The notes: generated from the sequence alone by a model not told the origin. A DNA stretch of 64,000 nt from SPJN01 sp965229935 (GCA_965229935.1 CBDDKB010000002.1:1054001-1118000); one strand, 5' to 3'. Positions 32,701 through 42,107 are shown, numbered from the stretch's first letter. Program-made: numbers and translations.

Positions 32701-34008
32701 CTATTGATCGGAATAAATCGGAAAACGCCCGGTCAATTCCAAAACTTTTGCGCGAACAGCCTGTTCAACGTCCTGATTATTTTCAGGCCCATTGGCAGCC
32801 AGGCCATCCAATACCTCACCAATCAGCTGGCCAACCTGCTGGAATTCGGCAACGCCGAAACCGCGTGTTGTCCCTGCCGGTGTGCCCAAGCGTACGCCCG
32901 ATGTCACCATCGGCTTTTCAGGGTCAAACGGAATGCCGTTTTTGTTGCAGGTGATGAAGGCACGCTCCAATGATTCTTCTGCATCGCGCCCGGTCAGACC
33001 CTTGGGCCGCAAATCAACCAGCATCAAATGCGTGTCAGTTCCACCAGAAACGATGCGCAGCCCTTCGCCCTTCAAGGTCTCCGACAATGCTTTGGCATTT
33101 TCAACGATTGCAGCCGCATAGGATTTGAACGATGGCTGCAATGCCTCACCAAAGGCGACTGCCTTGGCAGCGATGATGTGCATCAGGGGACCGCCCTGCA
33201 ATCCGGGGAACACGGCTGAATTGAATTTCTTGCCCAACTCAGCATCGGCAGACAGGATCATGCCACCACGCGGACCGCGCAGGGTTTTGTGGGTTGTGGT
33301 CGTGACCACATGGGCATGAGGGATCGGGTTGGGATGAACGCCGCCTGCAACCAGTCCAGCAAAATGGGCCATATCAACCATCAGATAGGCGCCGACACTA
33401 TCAGCGATTTCGCGGAACTTGGCAAAATCAATGACACGCGGATAGGCAGAGCCGCCGGCAACAATCAACTTCGGCTGATGCTCTTTAACAGCCGCAGAAA
33501 CCGTATCATAATCAATGGTTTCGTCGTCTTGCTTCACACCATATGACAGGGCATTGAACCACTTGCCTGAAATATTGACCTTGGCGCCATGGGTCAGATG
33601 CCCACCTGAGGCCAAGTCCATGCCCAAAATCGTGTCGCCCGGCTGCAGCAAAGCCAAAAAGACCGCTTCATTGGCCTGTGCGCCTGCATGGGGTTGAACA
33701 TTGGCATAGGCAGCACCGAACAGCTTCATCGCACGGTCACGGGCCAAATCTTCGACAATATCCACATGCTCACAGCCGCCATAATAGCGGCGGCCGGGAT
33801 ACCCTTCGGCATATTTGTTTGTCAGGACTGACCCTGCAGCCTGCAATACTGCGCGGGACACGATGTTTTCTGAGGCAATTAGCTCAATCTGGCTTTGCTG
33901 ACGACCCAGTTCAAGGCCAACCGCATCAAAGACGGCTTTATCGCTATCCGCGAGATTTTCGTTAAAAAAGGAGGACATATCAGTTGTTGAGGCAACGGCT
34001 TCGGTCAT
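32701..34008 (-). CDS. glyA: Serine hydroxymethyltransferase
   Basis: PLP enzyme interconverting serine and glycine with tetrahydrofolate. The 435-aa product has IELIASENIVS, GYPGRRYYGG, the H-x3-H region in DMAHFAGLVA, and the PLP lysine in VTTTTHKTLRGPRGG. GAGGAG fixes the ATG at 34008 (MTEAVAST); the frame is open to 34107 but those residues are not family-like. The 204-bp leader up to hemA contains a TATGCT -10-like element and a GGGGC/GCCCC stem; no known riboswitch is recognised. Confidence 0.97.
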   Translation of the reverse strand: MTEAVASTTDMSSFFNENLADSDKAVFDAVGLELGRQQSQIELIASENIVSRAVLQAAGSVLTNKYAEGYPGRRYYGGCEHVDIVEDLARDRAMKLFGAAYANVQPHAGAQANEAVFLALLQPGDTILGMDLASGGHLTHGAKVNISGKWFNALSYGVKQDDETIDYDTVSAAVKEHQPKLIVAGGSAYPRVIDFAKFREIADSVGAYLMVDMAHFAGLVAGGVHPNPIPHAHVVTTTTHKTLRGPRGGMILSADAELGKKFNSAVFPGLQGGPLMHIIAAKAVAFGEALQPSFKSYAAAIVENAKALSETLKGEGLRIVSGGTDTHLMLVDLRPKGLTGRDAEESLERAFITCNKNGIPFDPEKPMVTSGVRLGTPAGTTRGFGVAEFQQVGQLIGEVLDGLAANGPENNQDVEQAVRAKVLELTGRFPIYSDQ

Positions 34009-34212
34009 GGCGAGACTCCTCACGTCTATGCGCAACCAGGAATTGATTGCACAGGGGCAAAAACCACGAAGCCCCGATGGAGATAACAGGCCGCTTCCAT
34101 ACCACATCTAGGCTGGTGCGGCTAGCATATCCACAAGGTCTCGTGAAAAAAACTAACTGTGTGAAGGCAGAAATCCTGACTTTCTAACAGGTGCGGTGCT
34201 GATCGGTTAAAA

Positions 34213-35427
34213 TCAGGCCGCGCGGGATAGATTGTGACGCTGCCAAACCTGGTCTAGCGCATCAACCAAATGTTTCATTTTCTCATCATCATGGAATGGT
34301 GACGGGGTAAACCGCAACCTTTCGGTCCCCCGAGGGACGGTCGGATAGTTGATCGGCTGGACGTAAATGCCATATTCAAGCAACAATTCGTCCGACACTT
34401 TCTTACAAATCACCGGATCGCACACCATAACGGGCACGATATGAGTCGGCGTTTCCATCACCGGTAAGCCACGTTCCGCCAGCATATTTTTCAAGGTTGC
34501 GGCGCGTTCCTGATGCTTTGCCCGCTCCTGCCCTGACAATTTCAAGTGCCGGATGGATGTCAGTGCACCAGCGGCAACAGCCGGAGCAATTGAGGTGGTA
34601 AAAATAAACCCAGGTGCATAGGACCGGATGGCATCGATCAAGGCAACGGTCCCGGTGATATAACCACCCATCAGACCAAATGCCTTGGCCAATGTGCCTT
34701 CGATAATATCGACCTGATCCATTACCCCGTCACGTTCGGCAATACCGCCGCCATGTTCGCCATAAAGGCCAACCGCATGAACCTCGTCCAAATAGGTCAT
34801 GGCATTGTATTTTTTGGCCAGCGCGCAAATCTCGGCTATGGGCGCAATATCGCCATCCATTGAATAGACGGATTCAAACGCGACCAGCTTGGGGCGTTCC
34901 AAATCAAAGGAACTTAGAACTTCTTCAAGATGCTCAAGATCATTGTGGCGGAAAATCACTCGCTCCGCCCCGCCATTGCGGATCCCCTGAATCATAGACG
35001 CATGGTTCAGCTCGTCAGACACCATTACGATTTCGGGGATAATCTTTTGAATGGTGGACAAGGTGGCGTCATTTGAGTTGTAGCCGGAGGTAAACAGCAA
35101 GGCTGCTTCCTTACCGTGAAGGTCCGCCAACTCTTCTTCCAGTTCAACATGATAATGTGTTGTGCCTGAAATGTTGCGCGTGCCGCCAGAGCCTGCGCCG
35201 ACATTATCAATCGCCTCTTTCATCGCTTCATGCACAAGAGAGCTTTGCCCCATACCGAGATAATCGTTGGAGCACCAAACTGTGATTTCACGAGTGTCGC
35301 CATCTGGGGCGTGAAAGCTGGCTTGCGGAAAATTTCCGTTATGACGCAGCAAATCGGCAAAGACCCGGTAGCGGCCTTCGTCGCGCAAATCCTGAACAGC
35401 TTTTGCAAAGGTTGCGGTATAATCCAT
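34213..35427 (-). CDS. hemA: 5-aminolevulinate synthase
   Basis: Condenses glycine and succinyl-CoA, the C4 route to heme used by alphaproteobacteria and mitochondria. The 404-aa PLP enzyme has WCSNDYLGMG, GAGSGGTRNISGTTHYH, DEVHAVGLYG and the PLP lysine in GTLAKAFGLMGGY. RBS AAGGACG fixes the ATG at 35427; upstream in-frame residues to 35505 are not family-like. A perfect 12-bp palindrome lies 38 bp upstream. Glycine from the adjacent glyA is a substrate. hemB lies about 7 kb away. Confidence 0.97.
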   Translation of the reverse strand: MDYTATFAKAVQDLRDEGRYRVFADLLRHNGNFPQASFHAPDGDTREITVWCSNDYLGMGQSSLVHEAMKEAIDNVGAGSGGTRNISGTTHYHVELEEELADLHGKEAALLFTSGYNSNDATLSTIQKIIPEIVMVSDELNHASMIQGIRNGGAERVIFRHNDLEHLEEVLSSFDLERPKLVAFESVYSMDGDIAPIAEICALAKKYNAMTYLDEVHAVGLYGEHGGGIAERDGVMDQVDIIEGTLAKAFGLMGGYITGTVALIDAIRSYAPGFIFTTSIAPAVAAGALTSIRHLKLSGQERAKHQERAATLKNMLAERGLPVMETPTHIVPVMVCDPVICKKVSDELLLEYGIYVQPINYPTVPRGTERLRFTPSPFHDDEKMKHLVDALDQVWQRHNLSRAA

Positions 35428-35464
35428 AATCCGTCCTTTGGTTCGACCGCCCAAACCTAGACAT

Positions 35465-35476
35465 CCAGTATACTGG
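35465..35476. promoter_or_regulatory. Palindrome over a -10-like element upstream of hemA
   Basis: CCAGTATACTGG is a perfect 12-bp palindrome whose centre contains TATACT (five of six positions of the -10 consensus) in the hemA orientation. It lies in the 295-bp hemA/gcdH divergent gap (35428-35722), which has no gene I can support. It could be a repressor operator; the factor is unknown. Confidence 0.4.
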
Positions 35477-35722
35477 GTCAGCGGTCTTTTTGCTGCAAAA
35501 ATCAACGTTTATCGACGCGGGCGTCAAACCACGCAATGCAGCATTTGTGCCGCGATATGTGACAGGTTTCTGACGCTCACGCAATGATAAAGCGGGGCAA
35601 AATATGGTGAAATCTGCCGCAGGGGGACAAAGGCTCTAGCCGCGTGATAAAAAATCATTATTGTGCAGCAAAACCTAAGGTATAGCTGTGTGACAGCCGA
35701 CTGGAACAAAAGGAAGTGCATT

Positions 35723-36919
35723 ATGGCCGGTACGATCAAGGGATATGGCCCCTTTTCATGGGAAGATCCGTTTCTGTTAGAAGACCAAATGACCGAAGAA
35801 GAACGGATTATCGTTCATTCTGCCCGCGAATTTGCACAGGCTGAATTGGCCCCAATTGTCCAGCAAGCTAACCGTCACGAGGAATTTGACCGTTCCGTCT
35901 TTAACAAGATGGGCGAAGCTGGCCTGCTGGGTTCCACCATTGAAGGCTATGGCTGTGCCGGGGTGAATTATGTCTCCTACGGGCTGATCGCACGTGAGGT
36001 GGAGCGGATCGACAGCGCCTATCGGTCTTGCATGTCAGTGCAAAGCTCGCTGGTTATGCATCCCATCCATGCCTATGGCAGTGAAGAGCAACGCCAAAAA
36101 TACCTACCCAAGCTAGCCAGCGGTGAACATGTCGGTGCCTTTGGTCTGACCGAGCCTGATCATGGCTCAGACCCCGGCTCTATGGTCACACGCGCTAAGC
36201 CTGTTGATGGCGGCTATATTCTGAACGGCGCGAAAATGTGGATTACCAGCGCGCCAATCGCTGACACATTTGTTGTCTGGGCAAAGTCAGAGGCACATGA
36301 AGATCGCATCAAGGGCTTTATCCTTGAACGCGGCTATGAAGGTCTTTCTACGCCGAAGATCGAGGGCAAGTTCTCGCTCCGCGCCTCACCCACAGGCGAA
36401 ATCGTCATGCAGGATGTTTTTGTTCCTGAAGAAAATCTGCTGCCGAATATTTCAGGCCTTGGTGGACCTTTCGGCTGCTTGAACAATGCCCGTTTTGGTA
36501 TCGCGTTTGGTGCAATGGGTGCTGCTGAATTCTGCTGGCATGCGGCGCGCAGCTATACGATGGATCGCAAACAATTCGGTCGACCGCTTGCTGCAACGCA
36601 ATTAGTGCAGAAGAAATTGGCTGATATGCAAACTGAAATTGCGTTGGGCCTTCAGGCTGCAATGCGGGTCGGTCGTCTGAAAGACGAAGGCAAGGCCGCA
36701 CCTGAAATGATTTCGCTGATTAAGCGTAACAATTGTGGCAAGGCGCTTGATATTGCTCGCGTCGCCCGCGACATGCATGGCGGCAATGGTGTGTCAGACG
36801 AATATGGCGTGATCCGTCACGTGATGAATTTGGAAGCTGTAAACACCTATGAAGGCACCCATGATGTGCATGCGCTTATCTTGGGGCGTGCGATCACAGG
36901 TATGCAGTCCTTCTTCTAG
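35723..36919 (+). CDS. gcdH: Glutaryl-CoA dehydrogenase
   Basis: FAD enzyme oxidising and decarboxylating glutaryl-CoA to crotonyl-CoA in lysine/tryptophan degradation. The 398-aa product fits this branch of the acyl-CoA dehydrogenases: WEDPFLLEDQMTEEE near the N-terminus, FGLTEPDHGSDPGSM, WITSAPIADTFVVWAK, and a C-terminal NTYEGTHDVHALILGRAITG carrying the catalytic Glu. AAAAGGAAG fixes the ATG at 35723. It is divergent from hemA; the convergent gdpd gene ends 2 bp beyond its stop. Confidence 0.93.
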   Translation: MAGTIKGYGPFSWEDPFLLEDQMTEEERIIVHSAREFAQAELAPIVQQANRHEEFDRSVFNKMGEAGLLGSTIEGYGCAGVNYVSYGLIAREVERIDSAYRSCMSVQSSLVMHPIHAYGSEEQRQKYLPKLASGEHVGAFGLTEPDHGSDPGSMVTRAKPVDGGYILNGAKMWITSAPIADTFVVWAKSEAHEDRIKGFILERGYEGLSTPKIEGKFSLRASPTGEIVMQDVFVPEENLLPNISGLGGPFGCLNNARFGIAFGAMGAAEFCWHAARSYTMDRKQFGRPLAATQLVQKKLADMQTEIALGLQAAMRVGRLKDEGKAAPEMISLIKRNNCGKALDIARVARDMHGGNGVSDEYGVIRHVMNLEAVNTYEGTHDVHALILGRAITGMQSFF

Positions 36920-36921
36920 GA

Positions 36922-37680
36922 TCAGGACCAAAGCCCGCGTTCAGTTAACACCTGTTTCAAGAGCGCGGGCCTATCCGTCATAATCCCGTCTACCCCAAGA
37001 TCAAGCAGCCAGTTCATTTCTTCTTGGTCGTCGATGGTCCAGACATGCACCTGCATCCCATGCCGGTGCGCACAATCAACAAAGCTTTTTCTGACGACAG
37101 GTAGGGCGCCTACATTGATCGGCACCTGGGCGCATTGTGCGTTCGGGATAGGAAGCGGCATGCCCCAACTGCGGAAACGCAATTGCGCTATCTTGGGCGC
37201 GGCCATGGACAGGCATACCCGATCGCCCTTTTCCTTACGAATATAGTTAAGCCGCTTTTGCGAGAAGGAGCCAATGCCAACACGGTCAAAGGCGTCATTA
37301 TCCTCTAATATTTTTAGCAGCGGCACGACGGACCCGTCAGCCTTGGTATCGACATTCAGTTTGATGTCGGGAAAGGACAGTAGCAGCTCTTCAAAAAGGG
37401 GGATTGGGTGGACGCCACCAATCTTGGCTTTCTTAACCTCGTCATAGGTCAGGTCGGCGATTGCCCCCTGCCCGTCTGTCACACGGTCAAGAATATCGTC
37501 GTGAAAGGCCAACAAAACGCCATCCTTGGTCAGATGAACGTCTGTTTCAAGATAGCGGTACCCCATCTTGATAGCGCCTTCAAAGGCAAGCATCGTGTTT
37601 TCGGGAAACTCAACCGCGCCACCCCGATGGGCAAAGGCCAGCACCCCGTCATGATCAAGATATGGATGCTTGGCCGTCAT
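36922..37680 (-). CDS. Glycerophosphodiester phosphodiesterase
   Basis: Hydrolyses glycerophosphodiesters to glycerol 3-phosphate and an alcohol. The 252-aa TIM-barrel protein has FAHRGGAVEFPENT, ETDVHLTKDGVLLAFHDD with the metal-binding Glu/Asp and His, and C-terminal VHVWTIDDQEEM. There is no signal peptide, so it is cytoplasmic like UgpQ. RBS AGGTAGGGG precedes the ATG. It is the last gene of the reverse-strand valine-degradation operon, whose link to phospholipid turnover is unclear. Confidence 0.93.
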   Translation of the reverse strand: MTAKHPYLDHDGVLAFAHRGGAVEFPENTMLAFEGAIKMGYRYLETDVHLTKDGVLLAFHDDILDRVTDGQGAIADLTYDEVKKAKIGGVHPIPLFEELLLSFPDIKLNVDTKADGSVVPLLKILEDNDAFDRVGIGSFSQKRLNYIRKEKGDRVCLSMAAPKIAQLRFRSWGMPLPIPNAQCAQVPINVGALPVVRKSFVDCAHRHGMQVHVWTIDDQEEMNWLLDLGVDGIMTDRPALLKQVLTERGLWS

Positions 37681-37698
37681 GTCGGAACCCCTACCTGT

Positions 37699-38583
37699 CT
37701 AAAGTTCGCCGCGCAGCATCTCAATGATGCCGGAAAAATCAAGACCGCCCTGCCCCATGCGTTCCATCAGTTGATAAAGACTGCCAGCTTCGGCACCCAG
37801 CGGGATAGGCTGCCCAACCTTGTTGGCAGCGTCCTGAGCCAGCTTCAAATCCTTTAACATCATGGCAGCCGCAAAACCGGGAGCATAGCCGTTGTTTGCC
37901 GGACTTGTCGGCACAGGGCCAGGTGCGGGGCAATAGCTTGTCATCGACCAGCATTGGCCAGACGCGGTTGAGGAAATGTCAAACAGGGTTTGGGCATCAA
38001 GGCCAAGCTTCTCCCCAAGGGCAAAGCCCTCAGACACAGCAATCATGGAAATGCCAAGGATCATATTGTTGCAGATCTTGGCTGCCTGTCCGTTGCCGCT
38101 TGCCCCTGCGTGGAAGATATTTTGACCCATTATATCCAGATAGGGTTTTGCGCCGGAAAATCCGTCATCAGTGCCGCCGACCATAAAGGTCAAGGTGCCG
38201 GCAGTGGCCCCGCCCACACCGCCTGACACAGGCGCATCAACCATTGTGAAGCCTTTGTCTGCAGCATCGGCAGCAACGGCACGCGCGCTTTCAACATCAA
38301 TCGTTGATGAATCGATCAGCAATGTGCTGGTTGCAGCCCCACACGCAAAAATTTCCGCATAGACGCTGCGGACATGCTGCCCCGCAGGCAGCATAGAAAC
38401 CACCACGTCAACATCATTGGCTGCCTCAGCCACTGTCGGCGCGCAAGAAATACCCTCCTGCGCGGCAGCTTGTTTTGCGGCATCGGTAACGTCAAAGCCG
38501 ATAATATCGTGGCCTGCATTCTTCAAATTCAGCGCCATTGGCAGGCCCATATTGCCTAACCCGATAAAGCAAATCTTGCTCAT
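37699..38583 (-). CDS. mmsB: 3-hydroxyisobutyrate dehydrogenase
   Basis: NAD-dependent oxidation of 3-hydroxyisobutyrate to methylmalonate semialdehyde in valine degradation. The 294-aa product has FIGLGNMGLPMALNLKNAGH, VDAPVSGGVGGATAGTLTFMVGG and the catalytic Lys in GNGQAAKICNNM. It belongs with the isobutyryl-CoA dehydrogenase and 3-hydroxyisobutyryl-CoA hydrolase genes upstream, but a flippase gene intervenes. Its ATG overlaps the flippase stop by four bases (ATGA) and is preceded by GAGGAAAAG. Confidence 0.93.
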   Translation of the reverse strand: MSKICFIGLGNMGLPMALNLKNAGHDIIGFDVTDAAKQAAAQEGISCAPTVAEAANDVDVVVSMLPAGQHVRSVYAEIFACGAATSTLLIDSSTIDVESARAVAADAADKGFTMVDAPVSGGVGGATAGTLTFMVGGTDDGFSGAKPYLDIMGQNIFHAGASGNGQAAKICNNMILGISMIAVSEGFALGEKLGLDAQTLFDISSTASGQCWSMTSYCPAPGPVPTSPANNGYAPGFAAAMMLKDLKLAQDAANKVGQPIPLGAEAGSLYQLMERMGQGGLDFSGIIEMLRGEL

Positions 38584-39884
38584 AGCTTTTCCTCACCTGT
38601 TTTTGAATCATTGCGTGCCACTAGCATGAAAAACACACCAAGAATCAAGACCAAATGCGTGGCATTGACTATTATAATTGCGAATGCGGCCCCCATCAGC
38701 CCCATCAAATCTATGAGGTACAATGCTGCCAATACCGCAACGCTCGCTGTTGCGATATGAACCTTCATGATTGCCTGAAAGGCACCTGTTGCCACAACCG
38801 CAAATTGGATAATGCCGCCGATATAACGAAGGGATGAGCCAACCACTATGGCGATCAATACCCCATGAAAGGCGGCATAGTCAGATCCAAACATGATGGA
38901 CAACACATCCTTGCCGATCAACCATGTCACAAAGATTGCGGCGCCACCCAATCCCCCTACAAATAGGGATAGCTTTATCACAAGCGACACAAAGGATCGC
39001 GTCGCACTGTTGTGATACAGGTTTGCCATCTGCGTTACCGCACCATGGCCGATAGCAACAATTAGCATTTGTGATGCTGTGTAGGCGTACAGCAGCACTG
39101 TAAAATAGCCAAGTTGTTCGATACCCTCAAAATACTCGACCATGAAACGGGTGACATTCGGCTGCAACCAAATCAAAACGGCGCTGAACCCAAGTGGCAA
39201 GCCAGCCAGAATAATCTGCCTAATTGGACTTTTGTTATCCGCGCTTTGCTGCCGATCAGTTGGCGTCTCTCCGGTACCCTGCTGGTCGCCTACATTCAGG
39301 CGTCTATTGTGCCGACGATCAAAAAAGATCAGAACGGATAAAACGCCAATAAGCTGCATCAGCATTGCGACAGCCAGCAAATCGGTCAGCAAAAACCCAA
39401 GGGCGAAGAACAGAAAACTGATTGTGCCAATCAGAAATGCTGACTGCCCTACCAGCTTATGCCGACCATGAAGTTGATAATCGCCATACACAAGTTCATA
39501 TAGATTTTCGCATGCACGAATAAGTGCCATCAACAATATGATCAGCGCCTGTTGCTGTGAGATATCTATGACGGCAATGATAATTGCCACTATCCCAAGC
39601 GCTGCAGCGATTGACGCAACCCGCACCCGAAAATAGTCGCCAAATCTATGATTGTGTTGCACGTCAGAGGCGCGGGCCTGTCTAACGCCCAGCCCTGCCA
39701 ACAGAAATATCGGCGTGACGATTGCTATCGCATAGGCCCATTGCCCAACCATGAGCTGTTCGCCCAGATTGGTCAGCACCAACAAAATCGCCAGTTGCGA
39801 CATGATTGTGGAGCTGTGCGCAGTCACCACCCAAATGATTGAACGGCGAACACCATTATTGGACTGTGAGCTGGCTTCAACCAT
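38580..39884 (-). CDS. Polysaccharide flippase-like multi-spanning membrane protein
   Basis: A 434-aa hydrophobic protein with about 12 predicted membrane segments and a polar loop near residues 190-215 (GDQQGTGETPTDRQQ). Overall character and the GQWAYAIAIVTPIFLLAGLGVRQ start resemble Wzx/MATE-type oligosaccharide or lipid-linked sugar flippases. No glycosyltransferase or other envelope gene is nearby. It lies between two valine-degradation genes, 27 bp after one and overlapping the other by four bases, so it is co-transcribed with them. No clear RBS is seen. The substrate is unknown. Confidence 0.75.
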   Translation of the reverse strand: MVEASSQSNNGVRRSIIWVVTAHSSTIMSQLAILLVLTNLGEQLMVGQWAYAIAIVTPIFLLAGLGVRQARASDVQHNHRFGDYFRVRVASIAAALGIVAIIIAVIDISQQQALIILLMALIRACENLYELVYGDYQLHGRHKLVGQSAFLIGTISFLFFALGFLLTDLLAVAMLMQLIGVLSVLIFFDRRHNRRLNVGDQQGTGETPTDRQQSADNKSPIRQIILAGLPLGFSAVLIWLQPNVTRFMVEYFEGIEQLGYFTVLLYAYTASQMLIVAIGHGAVTQMANLYHNSATRSFVSLVIKLSLFVGGLGGAAIFVTWLIGKDVLSIMFGSDYAAFHGVLIAIVVGSSLRYIGGIIQFAVVATGAFQAIMKVHIATASVAVLAALYLIDLMGLMGAAFAIIIVNATHLVLILGVFFMLVARNDSKTGEEKL

Positions 39885-39892
39885 CCGATAAA

Positions 39893-39906
39893 CTTATACC
39901 TATAAG
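39893..39906. promoter_or_regulatory. Inverted repeat in front of the flippase gene
   Basis: CTTATA, two bases, TATAAG: a 14-bp inverted repeat filling half of the 27-bp gap between the hydrolase and flippase genes. It contains -10-like sequence on both strands and may be an internal promoter or operator. Confidence 0.3.
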
Positions 39907-39911
39907 GCGTG

Positions 39912-40955
39912 TTAGATCAGAAATGCCAATTCCTGATCAAGCGGTGCGAAATAGGCATCAACCTCCTCCGCGGTTACATCATCAATAGCCCCACGCCCCC
40001 ACTTGGGATCATTATCCTTGTCAATAATGACTGCGCGCACACCTTCATAAAAGTCCTTACCTTCGATAAAGCGGCGTGCCAGACGATATTCAAGGGTCAT
40101 GCAGTCATCAAAGCCAAGCTTGGCCCCTTCTGCCAATTGGCGGGCAGCGACAACCATGCTGATAGGTGATTTACCTTTCATATTGGCAAGCAATGCCGTG
40201 GCCTGATCGCTTCCATCTGCTTCTAGCCTCGCAAAGATTGCCGTCAAATCATCATCCGAGAACCAGTTTTCGATTTCAGCGGCTTTGTCAGCAAGCGGGG
40301 CCACTAAATTTTCGGCAAAATCATTGATTGCTGCATCCGGGTCTTGGCCCGTTGCCAAGGCTTCAACAAGTGCCGAGTGTTTGTCAGATGGGACATAGGC
40401 CGTTGCAACGCCTGCGAAAACACAATCAGCGGCTTTCAACCGATCCCCTGACAGGCCCAGCCAATAGCCAAGACGGTGCGGCAAACGAGGTAAAAAATAG
40501 GTTCCGCCAACATCGGGGAATAGACCGATCCCGGTTTCCGGCATCGCGAACAAAGTGCGGTCGCCAGCAACGCGGTGACTGCCGTGTACAGATACACCAA
40601 CACCGCCACCCATCGTCACACCGTCAATCAACGCGATATAGGGCTTAGGGAATGATTTGATTAGATGATTAAGTTGATACTCACGAAAATAGAAGTCACG
40701 GGCATAGGCGCCATCGCTTTGCCCTGATTCATATAAGGCACGAATATCGCCACCGGCGCAGAACCCCTTTTCCCCGGCTCCTTCGACGACAACGGCTTTC
40801 ACATCATCGTCTTTGGCCCAGTCAAGCAATTGCGCGGTCATTGCCAAAGCCATATCAAGCGTTAGGGAATTCAGCGCCTTTGGACGGTTCAGCAGGATAT
40901 GGCCAATCGCGCCTCGATGCTCGAACAAGACTTCATCTGTTGATTGAATAGTCAT
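39912..40955 (-). CDS. 3-hydroxyisobutyryl-CoA hydrolase
   Basis: Releases free 3-hydroxyisobutyrate from its CoA ester in valine degradation. The 347-aa crotonase-fold protein has GHILLNRPKALNSLTLDMA, EGAGEKGFCAGGDIRALYE and the catalytic region DGVTMGGGVGVSVHG followed by MPETGIGLFPDVGGTYFLPRL. Together with the C-terminal KWGRGAIDDV, these are typical of HIBCH rather than simple enoyl-CoA hydratases. It follows the isobutyryl-CoA dehydrogenase gene by 15 bp. Confidence 0.93.
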   Translation of the reverse strand: MTIQSTDEVLFEHRGAIGHILLNRPKALNSLTLDMALAMTAQLLDWAKDDDVKAVVVEGAGEKGFCAGGDIRALYESGQSDGAYARDFYFREYQLNHLIKSFPKPYIALIDGVTMGGGVGVSVHGSHRVAGDRTLFAMPETGIGLFPDVGGTYFLPRLPHRLGYWLGLSGDRLKAADCVFAGVATAYVPSDKHSALVEALATGQDPDAAINDFAENLVAPLADKAAEIENWFSDDDLTAIFARLEADGSDQATALLANMKGKSPISMVVAARQLAEGAKLGFDDCMTLEYRLARRFIEGKDFYEGVRAVIIDKDNDPKWGRGAIDDVTAEEVDAYFAPLDQELAFLI

Positions 40956-40970
40956 AAATACCTATCTGCC

Positions 40971-42107
40971 CTAAGCCAGCATATCGCGAGAAATAATCAC
41001 CCGCATGATTTCGTTTGTGCCTTCAAGGATTTGATGAACGCGCAGGTCACGAACCAACCGTTCCATATGATATTCCTTCATATAGCCATAGCCGCCATGA
41101 AGTTGCAGGGCCTGATTAACGATATCAAAACCCATATCGGTGGCGAACCGTTTAGCCATTGCGGCGCTTGCCGTTTTATCTGGTGCGCCATTGTCAACTT
41201 TCCACGCCGCAGAGCGCACCATCAAACGGCTTGCTTCCAAATGGGTGCGCATATCGGCCAAGCGGAATTGTAGGGCCTGAAAATCTGCAAGCTGTTGGCC
41301 GAATTGCTGCCGTTCCTTCATGTAGGCCACAGCAGAGTTCAAGCCAAAGGTTGCCCCACCAAGAGAACAAGCGGCGATATTCAATCGCCCCCCATCAAGG
41401 CCAGCCATAGCTATTTTGAATCCTTCGCCCTCTTCGCCCAAACGGTTTGCGACAGGGACGCGGCAATTATCAAACAGAACTTGCGCTGTTGGCTGCGTGC
41501 GCCAACCCATTTTATCTTCTAAGGCACCAAAGCTTAGACCCGGCGTGTCTTTTTCAACCACAAGGCAAGACACACCTTTAGGACCCGGACCGCCCGTCCG
41601 CACCATCACAACGTAAATGTCATTAACAGTTGCGCCAGAGATAAAGGCCTTGCCGCCGTTCAGGACGTAATAATCACCGTCACGCTCCGCCTTTGTTTTG
41701 AGTGCCGCGGCGTCCGACCCTGACCCGGGCTCTGTCAGGCAATAGCTTGCCTTAAGCTCATATGTGCCAAGTCGAGGCAACCATTTATGACGTTGTTCGT
41801 CGGTGCCCCATGTGTCGATCATCCATGATGCCATATTGTGGATCGACAAAAATGCAGCAGTTGAGACACAGCCACGGGACAGCCCTTCAAAAATCAGGGT
41901 GGATTCAAGTCGCCCCAACTCGACCCCGCCCACATCTGATTTGACATAAATGGAGGCAAAGCCCAACTCGGCAGCCTTTGTCAGCGCGTCAACAGGGAAT
42001 GTGCTGGTCTTGTCCCATTCATGTGCATGGGGGGCCAGCTCATTCGCGCCAAAATCACAGGCAACGTCGAAAATCTGCTGTTGTTCTTCAGAAAGGGCGA
42101 AATCCAT
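40971..42107 (-). CDS. Isobutyryl-CoA dehydrogenase (acyl-CoA dehydrogenase family)
   Basis: FAD-dependent oxidation of isobutyryl-CoA to methacrylyl-CoA. The 378-aa protein has the acyl-CoA dehydrogenase fold: YCLTEPGSGSDAAALKTKA, FISGATVNDIYVVMVRTGG, QFGQQLADFQALQFRLADM and C-terminal LEGTNEIMRVII with the catalytic Glu. Sequence style is close to ACAD8, and the gene context (HIBCH, HIBADH) supports a valine role. CAGGAAAC precedes the ATG. It is the first gene of the operon, divergent from hemB. Methylmalonate-semialdehyde dehydrogenase is not in the window. Confidence 0.9.
   Translation of the reverse strand: MDFALSEEQQQIFDVACDFGANELAPHAHEWDKTSTFPVDALTKAAELGFASIYVKSDVGGVELGRLESTLIFEGLSRGCVSTAAFLSIHNMASWMIDTWGTDEQRHKWLPRLGTYELKASYCLTEPGSGSDAAALKTKAERDGDYYVLNGGKAFISGATVNDIYVVMVRTGGPGPKGVSCLVVEKDTPGLSFGALEDKMGWRTQPTAQVLFDNCRVPVANRLGEEGEGFKIAMAGLDGGRLNIAACSLGGATFGLNSAVAYMKERQQFGQQLADFQALQFRLADMRTHLEASRLMVRSAAWKVDNGAPDKTASAAMAKRFATDMGFDIVNQALQLHGGYGYMKEYHMERLVRDLRVHQILEGTNEIMRVIISRDMLA

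Noticed and set aside
34009..34107. Extended GlyA N-terminus or a leader peptide starting at 34107
   Set aside because: The segment is in frame with glyA with no stop of its own, has no RBS support and is unlike GlyA N-termini; GAGGAG marks the ATG at 34008.
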